Part shown: positions 44,862 to 54,916 of the stretch, piece by piece | Layout: each line of letters begins with the position of its first letter | How positions within the stretch are numbered: position 1 is the stretch's first letter | NCBI RefSeq assembly: GCF_003026215.1 | Contig: NZ_PYOC01000001.1 | Coordinates: 434,001-498,000, forward strand | From: Photobacterium indicum | Lineage (GTDB): Bacteria > Pseudomonadota > Gammaproteobacteria > Enterobacterales > Vibrionaceae | Direction of reading: 5' to 3' | Length of the DNA stretch: 64,000 nucleotides | Program-made: the position numbers and the translations under genes | Notes under the pieces: generated by a model | What the model was told of the DNA's origin: nothing | Seen by the model: the letters and a program-made list of their open reading frames with translations, nothing else | Database searches by the model: none

Positions 44862-46304
44862 TTATTTGCCCACAGTTTTGAGTCGTAAACAGATCTGAAG
44901 GTTCTTGGGTCGCATGGTAATGGCATACTCTTCCACTACTGGCGGGCTCTTCGGCTGAGATATGTCAAATTGCTGGCATAGCATGGCGATGACCATTTTT
45001 GTTTCCATAAAAGCCAGAGTTTCACCGGGGCAGTGACGTGCACCACCGCCAAAGGGAAAGTGGCTGGTTGCTTTGTGCGGACAAGCTTCTGCTGCCACGG
45101 CTTCTTCCTGCCAGCGCTCAGGCCTGAATTGCTCTGCGTCCTTAAAGTGCTCTGGGTTAAGTCCGCCTAGCCGCGTCATCAAAAAGAGACCGGTACCAGC
45201 TGGTAACTCTGTGCCATCCAGTAGTGTCACCTGATCAACGGTTTCAGCTGATATCATGGGAGCTGTGGACTTTAGGCGTAAGGTTTCACGGGCGACGGCC
45301 TCCAGATAAGTCAGCTCATCCAGCCCCTGCACGTTGATCTGACCCTTATGCTTCAATCGGATCTGTTCCGCCTCTTCATTTATTTTGCACTGAATATCCG
45401 GCCTCTGGCTGATAAAATACAGCATCCAGGCGATCAGGTTAGAGGTTGTGTCTTCACCTGCCAGCAGTAATGTCAGGATATTGGCAAACAGTTCTTCGTT
45501 GGTCAGGCGGTTATTATCATCAGAAGCCGCGACCATCGCCTGTAGTATGGTTTCGGGAGCATCTGCCAGCTGCGGGTTGAATTGCAGTTCATCCCGAGTT
45601 TGTTCTACTATCTTTAGCGCATATTTCTCAACTTCAATCAGTGCCTGATCTAATTTGCGATCCTTTTTAAATTTGATGTATTTCCAGTAGGGAAAAGGCA
45701 TCCTGGTGCGGCTGTTTAACTGCGGGAAGATCACTTCTAGATGTTTCTGCAGACCATCTCCGTCATGTTCCAGTAATCTGGTGTCATGTCCGAACACCAG
45801 AGAGGTGGTGATATCAACGGTAAAACGGCGAAGATCATCATGGATAGAGAGAGTATCTTGCCCTTTTTTCTTAACGAGACGAAGGCGAAGTCGTTCAGTG
45901 GTTTGTTCCAGCAGAGGAAAAAATGAAGCTAGGCTCTTTTTACTGAATGCGGGCATGATTAGCCTGCGCTGTCGCTTCCAGCTTTCGCCATTGGATGAAA
46001 GTACACCGTGGATCCCGAGTTCTTTGAATACCCGCTCGAGACTAGCGGTACGATTGAAAGACTTTGGGCGCCGCCGCAGGATATCTTTGACCACCACAGG
46101 GTCTGCTATCACCACAAACAACAGGCCAGCAATATCGATTTTATATGTATTACCATATTCCAAACACCATTGCTCCAGCACCTGATGCAGTTTTTTAGAC
46201 TGTAGCTGCAGGAAATTGCCCAACAATGGCCAGCCTTTAGGTTGGGGTAGGTCATCCAATGTTCGTTTTATCAGTTGATTTTCCCGTACCACTGACTCCG
46301 TCAT
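44862..46304 (-). CDS. Cytochrome P450
   Basis: 480-residue soluble P450. Haem-ligand motif FGGGARHCPGE with Cys425, ExxR at Glu340-Arg343, and I-helix AGEDTTS (282-288). No membrane anchor is evident at the N-terminus (TLDDLPQPKGWPLLGNFLQL is the usual proline-rich start). A mono-oxygenase of unknown substrate; the look is closer to fatty-acid/steroid-type class than to CYP101-like enzymes. No ferredoxin or reductase gene lies adjacent. A strong GGAGGATACAAGC site precedes the ATG. P450s are uncommon in Vibrionaceae, so acquisition is possible. Confidence 0.92.
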   Translation of the reverse strand: MTESVVRENQLIKRTLDDLPQPKGWPLLGNFLQLQSKKLHQVLEQWCLEYGNTYKIDIAGLLFVVIADPVVVKDILRRRPKSFNRTASLERVFKELGIHGVLSSNGESWKRQRRLIMPAFSKKSLASFFPLLEQTTERLRLRLVKKKGQDTLSIHDDLRRFTVDITTSLVFGHDTRLLEHDGDGLQKHLEVIFPQLNSRTRMPFPYWKYIKFKKDRKLDQALIEVEKYALKIVEQTRDELQFNPQLADAPETILQAMVAASDDNNRLTNEELFANILTLLLAGEDTTSNLIAWMLYFISQRPDIQCKINEEAEQIRLKHKGQINVQGLDELTYLEAVARETLRLKSTAPMISAETVDQVTLLDGTELPAGTGLFLMTRLGGLNPEHFKDAEQFRPERWQEEAVAAEACPHKATSHFPFGGGARHCPGETLAFMETKMVIAMLCQQFDISQPKSPPVVEEYAITMRPKNLQICLRLKTVGK

Positions 46305-46799
46305 GCTTGTATCCTCCTTTTATGATAACCAACTACTGTGGGGTGACAGAAATGGGTTATAAACACACCAACAGATCGTACCAGTTGATAAGTATAGTGG
46401 CTTTGTTGATATTTTCCGCTGATTAGTAAAGATGATTATTAGGAAGGGCCTGGGCTCTGTTCAGTAACTTCGTTGGGAGCCCTCATTTTTGGTCTCACTT
46501 CCCTAAGTCTAGATTGGCAAAAGAGGGAGTGGATTCTATATATCAAGTTATGGTTACAGAATATCTAGGCGCCCCCCGAATCAAAAAATTTCACCATCTA
46601 ACGTTCTTGTTCATACCTGCAACTACTCAGAACACGGCAAGTTGGCGTAATTGGTATAAACATTGGCTGCAATTGCACTGTGTCTAATTCTGTTCTTCTT
46701 TAATCTAACCCTACAAACGACAGCGAGGAGATAGGCTGGACCTAATTTAATTGGTTTTGATACATGGATAGTGACTTACCTAGATTGAGGATAGAAGCT
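46305..46799. other. Non-coding region upstream of Tat amidase
   Basis: No credible gene. It contains the P450 promoter on the left and the amidase leader on the right, with GAGGATAG just before ATG 46800. I see no clear operator or terminator. Confidence 0.45.
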
Positions 46800-48371
46800 A
46801 TGACGATCAATAAACTCAAAAGAAGAGACTTCTTCAAGGTTGTGGGGAAAGGGGCAGTATCAGCAGTTGCCATATCACAACCTGCTTTAGCTAATGCAAC
46901 GACACCTTCGAACGTAAACCTTCCATCAGATTATAAAACGGTTGACTCTCCCCTTGATGCAACTGAAATGGCGAACCTTGTCAGGAATAAAAAAGTCACA
47001 CCTAAAGAGCTTGTTCAAGAGGCCATATATAAAATCCGACAAACGAACGGCGAGGTTAATGCTGTCGTCTCCGAGTGCTTTGATATTGCTCTAGAGCGCG
47101 CAAATTCATTTAATCCTAATTCTCCATTTGCGGGTGTCCCATTTCTAGCCAAAGACTGTGTTGATGTCGTTGGTCTCGAGTGCTCGATGGGTTCTAAGTT
47201 AAATAAGGGACGAAGACCGAAATCAACATCTTGGTTTATTCGCGCGGCGCAAAACGCAGGGTTAAACACCATCGGTATAACAAATATCCCAGAGATGATG
47301 ACGCTAGGTTGTACACAAAACCCCCTTCATGGTGCAACGCGAAACCCATGGGACCTGCGTAAAGGTGTACATTCATCCACTGGAGGTGGTGCTGCTGCAG
47401 TTGGTGCCGGATATGTGCCACTTGTCCACGCAACTGATGGTGGTGGCTCTTCACGTATGCCCGCATCAGCGACGGGGATCTTTGGTTACAAGCCAAGTCG
47501 AGAGTCCCTTATTACGGGGCTAGCCAATGGCTCAACCAATGAAGACTTTACTCATCAGTCATTTATGTCGAGAACAGTCCGTGACACAGCATTAGCCTTG
47601 TCTGTTACTGAAGATCATACAAAAAACCGTTTTGAGCATGCTTTTCCACGTACAGCAATCGGTATGGTAAATACCCCACTTAATCGTCAAATAAAAATCG
47701 GTGTAACCATGAAGGATATACATGGGAGACTACCTGATGAAGATACAACTGCTGCCATTCGTTCTACTGTTGAATTATTGGAAGGGTTAGGGCATATCGT
47801 TGTGGAGGTTGCTCAACCTGTAAAAGATGGTGAAGCGTTTATGTATAACTATATGGGAGTCTTTGGAAACAAGATGGCTAGCTTAGCCGAACAGTTCGAT
47901 AGTAAAGGGATCCCCCTAGAGTCCATGTCGGATCAAGTGAGCAAAAATGTCACTTATTTAGCGCGCACAATGCAAGCTCGTTTGAAGTCTCATCCAAATC
48001 TTTACATCGATTCGAAAGCAAATTGTCACCATTTTGCTGTTGCACATAATTTGGATTTTTTTAACACAATCGATGTATGGCTGACTCCTTGCTCAAATCA
48101 TATCCCACAGGAGATTGGTTATTTTGATCAACAAGCACATTCAGGTGAAGAAATTTGGACGCGTTCTGAAAAGTTAATGTCTTACACCCCTATAGAAAAT
48201 GTGGCAGGGAATCCTGCAATGTCAGTGCCTCTGTATTGGAACAAGGACAGCCTACCAGTGGGCAGTCATTTCTCTGCAGCAAGAGGTAATGACCGTCTCT
48301 TGCTTGAGTTGGCTTATCAATTAGAAAACGCCAATCCGTGGGCTGGTAGAAAAGCCCCGATAGCCCTTTAA
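46800..48371 (+). CDS. Tat-exported amidase-signature hydrolase
   Basis: 523 residues from ATG 46800; an upstream in-frame ATG 46764 would bury the signal. The N-terminus carries a twin-arginine signal, KRRDFFKVVGKG, with cleavage after ALANA (~residue 33). The amidase-signature fold follows: catalytic Lys in FLAKDCVDV, cis-Ser in HSSTGGGAAAVGAG, and nucleophile Ser in DGGGSSRMPAS. It would hydrolyse an amide in the periplasm; substrate unknown. Tat export of an amidase is uncommon. It is 28 bases before a DUF2860 gene. Confidence 0.87.
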   Translation: MTINKLKRRDFFKVVGKGAVSAVAISQPALANATTPSNVNLPSDYKTVDSPLDATEMANLVRNKKVTPKELVQEAIYKIRQTNGEVNAVVSECFDIALERANSFNPNSPFAGVPFLAKDCVDVVGLECSMGSKLNKGRRPKSTSWFIRAAQNAGLNTIGITNIPEMMTLGCTQNPLHGATRNPWDLRKGVHSSTGGGAAAVGAGYVPLVHATDGGGSSRMPASATGIFGYKPSRESLITGLANGSTNEDFTHQSFMSRTVRDTALALSVTEDHTKNRFEHAFPRTAIGMVNTPLNRQIKIGVTMKDIHGRLPDEDTTAAIRSTVELLEGLGHIVVEVAQPVKDGEAFMYNYMGVFGNKMASLAEQFDSKGIPLESMSDQVSKNVTYLARTMQARLKSHPNLYIDSKANCHHFAVAHNLDFFNTIDVWLTPCSNHIPQEIGYFDQQAHSGEEIWTRSEKLMSYTPIENVAGNPAMSVPLYWNKDSLPVGSHFSAARGNDRLLLELAYQLENANPWAGRKAPIAL

Positions 48372-48399
48372 GTCCATCCGTTCAAATAAGAAGCAGTAG

Positions 48400-49398
48400 A
48401 TGAAAACAATAATTTATTTGGTTATGTCGAGCATGATGTTCGCCCCTTTCGCATACGCAGCGTTAGCACCTAATGAGGGAATCAGTGGAAATGTCACATT
48501 CTTAATCGGTATGACGGCAAACTCGAGCAACTTGGATGTGGGGCAAAGCGCCGAGCAAACTCAAACAGACTTGTTTTCTTCAGGTACAACTGAAGCGAGT
48601 GGCATGGCTGCCGTGTTAGGTTCGCTACAGTACACATTTGGAGAGTTGAAAGACAAACAGTTTTTCTTGGGGACATCTAGAGACGATATCATTACAGGTA
48701 CACTGGCATTTGAAATCGGCTACAGACAGCAACTTAAAAGTGGAATGATTGTTGATTTTTCCATCTTACCCACTTTAATCTCTGGAGAAGTATGGGATGA
48801 CCCATATGCTCTAGATGCGAAAAGAAAAGAGACAGATCTAACTGGCAACGTTATTCGAATGCAGCTTTCCAGAATTATGGGGTCAAATTTTCATCTAGAT
48901 ATGGCAGTGGGTGAATCAGATGTAAAACATGAAAAAACGGGGCTTAAAGGACTTAATCTGACTGACGAAGAACGTGCTTTAATGACTCGTGAGCGAAATT
49001 ATTTCTATCTTAAAACAGGTTATCAATATTTATTGAAGAATCGGGCTGGGCTCTTAACTCCATCGGCAAATGTCTTTTCATCGAACTCTGAGGGCGATGC
49101 ATTGTCTTTTATCAGTTTTGGTGCCGAGATTAGTTTAGCCAACAAGATTGAGAATCACGGTTTTGCTTTAACCGTCAGCACAGCCAAAAGAGATTACGAT
49201 GAGAAAAACCCAATATTCAACGAAGTGCGTGAGGACAAAGACTACGGAGTATTTGTAGCCTACGAGTATACGGATATTTTGGGCTATCAGAATTGGTCCT
49301 TGGTTTCCTTACTAGGGGCGAAAACGGTCAAGTCAAACATTGACTATTATGACTCTTCTCAATATCTCATTTCACTAGGTTTGAACTACAAATTCTAG
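48400..49398 (+). CDS. DUF2860 family outer-membrane-type protein
   Basis: 332 residues with a Sec signal peptide (after AYA, ~20). Alternating strands and a C-terminal aromatic end (LGLNYKF) suggest an outer membrane beta-barrel. Matches the DUF2860 pattern (GISGNVTFLIGMTANSSNLDVG, KQFFLGTSRDDIITGTLAFEIGYRQQL), a family mainly from Vibrionaceae with unknown function. Lies between the Tat amidase and an AraC regulator, so it may be a substrate channel for that system. Confidence 0.75.
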   Translation: MKTIIYLVMSSMMFAPFAYAALAPNEGISGNVTFLIGMTANSSNLDVGQSAEQTQTDLFSSGTTEASGMAAVLGSLQYTFGELKDKQFFLGTSRDDIITGTLAFEIGYRQQLKSGMIVDFSILPTLISGEVWDDPYALDAKRKETDLTGNVIRMQLSRIMGSNFHLDMAVGESDVKHEKTGLKGLNLTDEERALMTRERNYFYLKTGYQYLLKNRAGLLTPSANVFSSNSEGDALSFISFGAEISLANKIENHGFALTVSTAKRDYDEKNPIFNEVREDKDYGVFVAYEYTDILGYQNWSLVSLLGAKTVKSNIDYYDSSQYLISLGLNYKF

Positions 49399-49505
49399 AG
49401 ATATGGTTGAGCTGAACGCTTCTTGTAACTTGTAATAAAATCCTTTAGTTTGGAGCTAAATATAGGGATGAGTTAACTACCAGGGAATAAGAACAACAGG
49501 GAGTT

Positions 49506-50525
49506 ATGTTGGAAAATTATAGTACTCAGTTACCAATCTTCTGGTTTAAGACTTTAGATTCTGCTATTCAAGTACGAGTTGGAGACAGCAGTGATATTTG
49601 GGGGGGGCCTGATACTTATAAAGCCCTTTTATCAGCTGATTCCATCTCTGCTTATCAACTTCAAACAGGGATCTCCAATATTTATCAACAGTTTAACTAT
49701 GAACTCATCGATATATTTAATGAATCTGCAAAATATTTTGATGAATTGGAGTTAGGGGCTCCCGCTCTAGCTATTCTGACTGCCCCAACCTTGACAAGCT
49801 TTTGTGAACTTCTTAGCCGATATTCCATTCATATCCATCCATTACTAAAGATATTTAGTCGTGAGACAGAGTGTGGTGAGTTAGAGCTTTGGACTGTTAC
49901 ACCTGAATATATTGATGAGTCAACTTTGATGACACATATCAGTTTAGGGCTCTATTTGAGTATTGTCCTTAAGTTAGTCAGGCGCTATCTCAATACTCCG
50001 AATCAACATTTAGCCATACATATCAACAAAAATACGATAGGCCATGAGTTCTCCCCTATTTTTGAGCGAGTCTTCAATGTTGAAATGAAGCATGGTTATC
50101 CAGCTCGTTATCTTCTTTTTACTCAAGATATTGTTAAGTCTAAGAGTCGTCAGTTCTTACCAGACTTTCACGCAGCCTTAATAAGGCTTGCTGACCAGCA
50201 GATGGAAAAAAAACTGGAGACAAGCCTGCTGCTTAAAGTCAATGAGGCGTTTAAGACGGTATCAGTAAAAGATATAAACCAAGACAGTATTGCTAGTACT
50301 CTTCATATGAGCTCAAGAACGTTGAATCGTAAACTACAGCAAGAGGGCATTAGTTTTCGTCGGTTGTTCGATAAGTATCGCCTTGAGTTGAGTCTGACAA
50401 TGCTCAATAGAACGGATTTTAGTATCACCTATGTTGCCCATGAGCTAGGGTTTTCTGATTCTAGTGCTTTTAGCCGAGCGTTTAAAAAGTGGACAGGGCA
50501 CCCACCAACGAAGCTTAAAATTTAA
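49506..50525 (+). CDS. AraC-family regulator (OruR/Arabinose_bd type)
   Basis: 339 residues. N-terminal ~210 residues form an effector domain of the type found in OruR-like regulators; the last ~100 residues are the AraC double helix-turn-helix (TLHMSSRTLNRKLQQEGISFRRLFDKYR and ELGFSDSSAFSRAFKKWTGHPP). GGGAGTT lies before ATG 49506. The likely role is control of the upstream amidase/DUF2860 genes by an amide or related ligand (inference). Confidence 0.85.
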   Translation: MLENYSTQLPIFWFKTLDSAIQVRVGDSSDIWGGPDTYKALLSADSISAYQLQTGISNIYQQFNYELIDIFNESAKYFDELELGAPALAILTAPTLTSFCELLSRYSIHIHPLLKIFSRETECGELELWTVTPEYIDESTLMTHISLGLYLSIVLKLVRRYLNTPNQHLAIHINKNTIGHEFSPIFERVFNVEMKHGYPARYLLFTQDIVKSKSRQFLPDFHAALIRLADQQMEKKLETSLLLKVNEAFKTVSVKDINQDSIASTLHMSSRTLNRKLQQEGISFRRLFDKYRLELSLTMLNRTDFSITYVAHELGFSDSSAFSRAFKKWTGHPPTKLKI

Positions 50526-50899
50526 TTGTAAATGTTTTATGTCTATAAGTGCGTTTGTGTATCGACAGACGTCATTGTGAACATCAACCGATTTTGTCAG
50601 TTTGCCAATTACCAAGGGAAATTGACGGTTCTATTTGAACAGCGATTTTCTGAATACTTCAATTGGGCTATTCAGAGGTTGCGAAGGATGACTGTGATGG
50701 ATTCGAAAGATCAACTCACCGTTGATGTGGTCGCTAAGATCACTTAAGGGAAAATGAGTATTAGTAATGCCACCCCCCTGCAAGCTAATACACGATTAAA
50801 TCGATTAGCTCTACAGAGAGGTGTTTATGATTACAAATCAATCTTCAAATGGTTTCCATTCAAAAATTAGATTTTTGTTAGGCTTGTCTTTTATTCTGG
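50526..50899. other. Non-coding stretch before helicase 3' end
   Basis: A 71-codon frame at 50532-50747 has no ribosome site and no recognisable product; I do not accept it. Nothing else is seen, apart from the space for terminators of the convergent genes, which are not obvious. Confidence 0.4.
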
Positions 50900-52186
50900 T
50901 TAAAAATTTCTCAACCAGACATCTTCATTCACTGATGCTTTATTTTTGCGTTTTTTCTTACCGCTGCCTTCAGGTTTTGCCATCGGCTTATTTGCAGTTA
51001 AAAACGCTTCATTAACCTCATCAGCTTCAAAGCCTGCTACTTGCTCACGTTCAAGTCGAACCTTGTTCTTCTTTTCGATGATTTTGAAATGATGATAATC
51101 GTCATGATCGATAAGCGATAACGCTAAGCCCACTTCACCAGCACGGCCACTTCGGCCAATACGGTGCATGTAGTCTGATGGGCTTCTTGGTAAGTCAAAA
51201 TTGATCACAACCGGCAGTTTTTCAATGTCTAGACCACGGGCGGCAATATCAGTAGCAATTAATACCTCAATCTCACCGGCTTTAAACGCTTCAAGTACAC
51301 GAGTACGAGCGCCTTGGCCTTTATCGCCATGAAACACTTCTGCGGTAATACCACGTTTAGAGAGTTTGTCAGCTAAGTGCTCACAGCTGTTTTTAGCATT
51401 AACGAAAATAAGCGCTTGTCGCCATTCATATTGCTTGATCAAATGTGCTAATAAGGCTGTTTTTTCGCCCTTATTAACGGTAAAAACGCGCTGTACTAAG
51501 GTGCTAGCATCTGCACTTTGCAATTGAATTTCAACAGGATCGTTAAGTAATTCTTGGGTTAACGTCTGTACTTGTTCAGGAAAGGTCGCTGAAAATAATA
51601 ACGTTTGCTTATTTTTTGGCAATAAATCCAACAATGCAGATAGCTCGTCAGTAAAGCCTAGACTTAACATTCGATCGGCTTCATCAAGCACTAAGGTTTT
51701 AACCCTATCGAGCTTAATGGCATTACTTGAAATTAAATCGAGTAATCGACCAGGTGTTGCAACCAAAATATCAGTGCCGCCACGTAATGCGAGCATTTGA
51801 GTATTCGCAGATACACCACCAAAAACAGCAACCGTTTTAATCGCTCCGTTAAAATGCACCGCATGAGATTTAATGCTGTCAGCAACTTGCTTGGCCAGCT
51901 CACGGGTAGGAACCAAAATCAATCCAGTAACATAGTTACCTTTACTGTTTTTGCTACTCAAGTGCTGTTGCAGAAAAAGGTGCTGCAATATAGGCAGTGC
52001 AAAAGCGGCAGTTTTACCAGAACCAGTATTTGCCCCTGCAATTAAGTCACGTCCTGCTAATACACTTGGGATCACTTGCGCTTGAATAGGCGTTGGCTGT
52101 TGATATTCCAGCTCAGTTAATCTAGCTAATAGAGGTGAAATAAGGCCAAGTTCTGTAAAGTTGGCTGGCGTTGTGGCAGTAGTCAT
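50900..52186 (-). CDS. DEAD-box RNA helicase (RhlE/SrmB-like)
   Basis: 428 residues from ATG 52186; a frame back to 52297 is unlikely. All helicase motifs are present: Q-motif YQQPTPIQ, GANTGSGKT, PTRELA, TPGRLLD, DEAD, SAT, ARGLD and HRIGRSGRAG. The C-terminus is short and basic (SGKKKRKNKAS). It unwinds or remodels RNA, perhaps in ribosome assembly or cold growth. Family assignment is certain, subfamily less so. Confidence 0.92.
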   Translation of the reverse strand: MTTATTPANFTELGLISPLLARLTELEYQQPTPIQAQVIPSVLAGRDLIAGANTGSGKTAAFALPILQHLFLQQHLSSKNSKGNYVTGLILVPTRELAKQVADSIKSHAVHFNGAIKTVAVFGGVSANTQMLALRGGTDILVATPGRLLDLISSNAIKLDRVKTLVLDEADRMLSLGFTDELSALLDLLPKNKQTLLFSATFPEQVQTLTQELLNDPVEIQLQSADASTLVQRVFTVNKGEKTALLAHLIKQYEWRQALIFVNAKNSCEHLADKLSKRGITAEVFHGDKGQGARTRVLEAFKAGEIEVLIATDIAARGLDIEKLPVVINFDLPRSPSDYMHRIGRSGRAGEVGLALSLIDHDDYHHFKIIEKKNKVRLEREQVAGFEADEVNEAFLTANKPMAKPEGSGKKKRKNKASVNEDVWLRNF

Positions 52187-52530
52187 TAATATAAAGGGCT
52201 CAGAGCTAAGATAATAGCGCGCTATTTTAGCGTATTTATGCCCCGTTAAGTTAGTGATATCGATCAAACCCTGCCGTAATGTCATTCCCCCCTCCAATAG
52301 ACCGAGTTTTATACGAAACTAAGTTCCAAGCGTTAAGTAGAGCAATGATAGGAATAATATAAGAAGCACAACCGTTCTTTTTGTTGTCCCAGATGTGGGT
52401 TAACTATAACTTGTATTATATATGCATGTTATATAGGATGTTGCGCAATAGGGAAGCGGCTAACATCTCAATACTTACTGATAATCAAGGACAAGCATAC
52501 AAGCTTAGCAATAGATAAAAGTCAGTAGAG
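52187..52530. other. Divergent intergenic region, helicase / chemoreceptor
   Basis: AT-rich promoter region. No gene, operator or repeat that I can support. Confidence 0.4.
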
Positions 52531-53742
52531 ATGCCGAATTACCCAGCAAAAACATCAATTACAATGGGACAGTATATGCGTTCACTTTTTATTCGAATGA
52601 GGTTCATTCACTGGTTAGGTGCGATTGCACTTTTGGTTAATGCTACATTTTTTACTGATGTGTTATTTTCACAAATCATTCAATATGTTGTTGTTGTTTC
52701 TTTGATTATCCATGACATAGATGAAAAATTTTGGGGCGTCGATTCTCTGGAAAATGTCACAAATTATATGAAGAATTTTGAGAGAAAAGATCTTTCTGTA
52801 CCTTGCGAAATAAACAGTAAGTACAACAAAGAAATGGGTAATGTGCTCAATGTCATTAATACCTTCAGAGAAAATGTGAAATGTGCGCTGGTAGATATAC
52901 AACAACAGGCCAATACCTCTGATGAAATTTCCGATTTACTTAAGCTTAAAACTCAAAACATTTCAGTAAGGATTCAGGAACAAGACAATCGAGTCCACTT
53001 TATAACAAATCAAGTTGAGACTTTGGATCAGACATCGATAACTCTTCAATCCAAAGCAGAAGAAACGCGCTCAAAAGTCGAACAGACCCGAGATGATTTA
53101 CTTACCTCAAACAGTACAATGGGAGTGATGGTAAAAGAGATAGGTACTTACATCCAAAACAATGACTCACTTCAGAACAAATTTCACCAACTATCTAAGC
53201 AAACACAATCTATTGAAAAAGTAGTATCGGTCATCAATAATCTGGCTGATCAAACGAACCTTTTGGCTTTAAACGCCGCGATAGAAGCTGCCAGAGCGGG
53301 AGAATATGGAAGAGGTTTTGCTGTAGTGGCGGATGAAGTGAGAAACTTAGCGAAATCTACTCAGGAAAGTTTAGATGATATCAACCAGATAATAACGGGG
53401 ATATCTGAAGCGGTTCTTGACGCTGGTGAACAGATGAAAACTCAGTCTGTAGCGATAACATCATTATCTCACTACACGACAACCAGCCAATCAGGGCTCG
53501 AAGCGGCCTGCGAAAATATTAATGAAATCCTCCCCCTTATTGGTCAAGACAGTGAAAGTGGTAGTGTTGATATTCTTTATGTTCACAAGCTGGTTAGAGA
53601 TATCAGTAAAGAGATTGAAGCATTGAAAACGCTTTCTAGCTCAAATGCTAATGATTGCGCTGAACTTGAACAACAAGGGTACTACCTTAGTGAAGTTACA
53701 GACAACATCGTAGGACAACTGGGGTTATTTAAAACAAGTTAA
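52531..53742 (+). CDS. Methyl-accepting chemotaxis protein without periplasmic sensor
   Basis: 403 residues (ATG 52576 with GGGA upstream would give 388). Two hydrophobic helices near the N-terminus are separated by only a few residues, so no periplasmic ligand domain exists; a short HAMP-like segment follows. The signalling hairpin is [39 protein letters not shown], the conserved CheA/CheW contact. It probably senses membrane or cytosolic cues. Confidence 0.88.
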   Translation: MPNYPAKTSITMGQYMRSLFIRMRFIHWLGAIALLVNATFFTDVLFSQIIQYVVVVSLIIHDIDEKFWGVDSLENVTNYMKNFERKDLSVPCEINSKYNKEMGNVLNVINTFRENVKCALVDIQQQANTSDEISDLLKLKTQNISVRIQEQDNRVHFITNQVETLDQTSITLQSKAEETRSKVEQTRDDLLTSNSTMGVMVKEIGTYIQNNDSLQNKFHQLSKQTQSIEKVVSVINNLADQTNLLALNAAIEAARAGEYGRGFAVVADEVRNLAKSTQESLDDINQIITGISEAVLDAGEQMKTQSVAITSLSHYTTTSQSGLEAACENINEILPLIGQDSESGSVDILYVHKLVRDISKEIEALKTLSSSNANDCAELEQQGYYLSEVTDNIVGQLGLFKTS

Positions 53743-54283
53743 AATTCTTAGACGCGATAATCGTGTGTATTTCTAAGCAAAGAATTCATAGTACAATATA
53801 ACACTCTCCCCAAATACTCAAAGAGGGGGGAGTGGAGTGAGTTTCAATAATCAAGTCAAAAAAAATCCTACTTTTGCGGGTAAATAATTATGTTCAGGGT
53901 AGATGGCATATAGTTTTTTACATGGCATTTTATAGCTCTGAAATAAAGCTATTAGCTTACCTTTTTGAATCGCCAGCATAAAATCAATGAAACCCAGAAT
54001 TGAAGATATTATATTTCAGGCTTCAGATAAGTCTGGCACGACCTAGGTCAGCTGTTATGGCACTGTGGATTATGTACGGCTAGATGGCAGTGCTCACTCT
54101 GCCGTCTTCTCTACAAGTTAATTCACTAAAACATCGGACAGTATTATCCACGATTTATATTGGCCGAGACGTTGCAAAAGACGGTAGGTATACCATAACG
54201 ATATATGTTTACGTTTACGTGTTAGCTCATTTATCAGAGCTAACAGTTAGCATCGAGGATCTACTATCTTAGATAGAGTGAAA
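53743..54283. other. Non-coding stretch with two hairpins
   Basis: CACTCTCCCC (53802-53811) can pair with GGGGGGAGTG (53825-53834) with one mismatch; GTTAGCTC (54221-54228) pairs with GAGCTAAC (54237-54244). Neither has a good T-run. A 62-codon frame at 54084-54272 is not convincing. Confidence 0.4.
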
Positions 54284-54880
54284 CTATTCATGCAGTTTAG
54301 ACAAAATTTCTTCAAACAGAACCTGCATAAGTTTCTGGCCGTGTTCACTACTCCAGTCCTGAGCGAGTTCCGCTATCAACTGATTGGTAGTGGTGAGCGT
54401 GACACCATGGGATTCCATGCGGCGCAGTGCTGTTTCATCCGCTATTTGGCTTGGTGAACCAGAGCCGTCAACAACGACTTGTACATTATACCCTTCCAAC
54501 ACTGACGTGATGGCTGGATAAACAACACAGACGTCAGTTGTAATACCAGCAATGATCAGATTTTTACGTCCAGTCTCTTTAACTGCGGCCGCAAAATCAG
54601 GATCTTTCATCGCATCGACAACACCCGCACGCTGCACGCGTTTTTCAAATGCTTCTGGTACTGCTTGCTGAAGTTCCTCGAACAACGGACCTTGGGCTTG
54701 ATCCTCCATACTCGAAGTGAGAATCAAGGGCATGCCCGTTTCATTCGCTGCACGTGCTAACGCAATCGTATGTCTCTTAATCTCTTCCAAGTCAGCAGAC
54801 TTAACCCAACCCATGGTACCAACTTGATGATCAATCAATAACATCGCTGAATTTTCTGGCGTAAACATAGTGTGATTCAT
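54284..54880 (-). CDS. Isochorismatase-family hydrolase (YcaC-like)
   Basis: 198 residues from ATG 54880, after AAGAGAG; the frame to 54907 is less likely. Cysteine hydrolase fold: Asp in MLLIDHQVG, nucleophile Cys in GITTDVCVVYPA. YcaC-like members have unknown amide substrates. It is 36 bases downstream of the pirin gene and likely co-transcribed with it. Confidence 0.85.
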   Translation of the reverse strand: MNHTMFTPENSAMLLIDHQVGTMGWVKSADLEEIKRHTIALARAANETGMPLILTSSMEDQAQGPLFEELQQAVPEAFEKRVQRAGVVDAMKDPDFAAAVKETGRKNLIIAGITTDVCVVYPAITSVLEGYNVQVVVDGSGSPSQIADETALRRMESHGVTLTTTNQLIAELAQDWSSEHGQKLMQVLFEEILSKLHE

Positions 54881-54916
54881 TTTATATCTCTCTTTTGGTT
54901 GAGCCATTACTGGCAG

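Noticed and set aside
50532..50747. 71-codon plus-strand open frame after the AraC gene
   Set aside because: No ribosome site, no recognisable protein features and cysteine-rich start atypical of real genes here.
54084..54272. 62-codon plus-strand open frame
   Set aside because: Low-complexity C-terminal half, no initiation signal, no neighbour logic.
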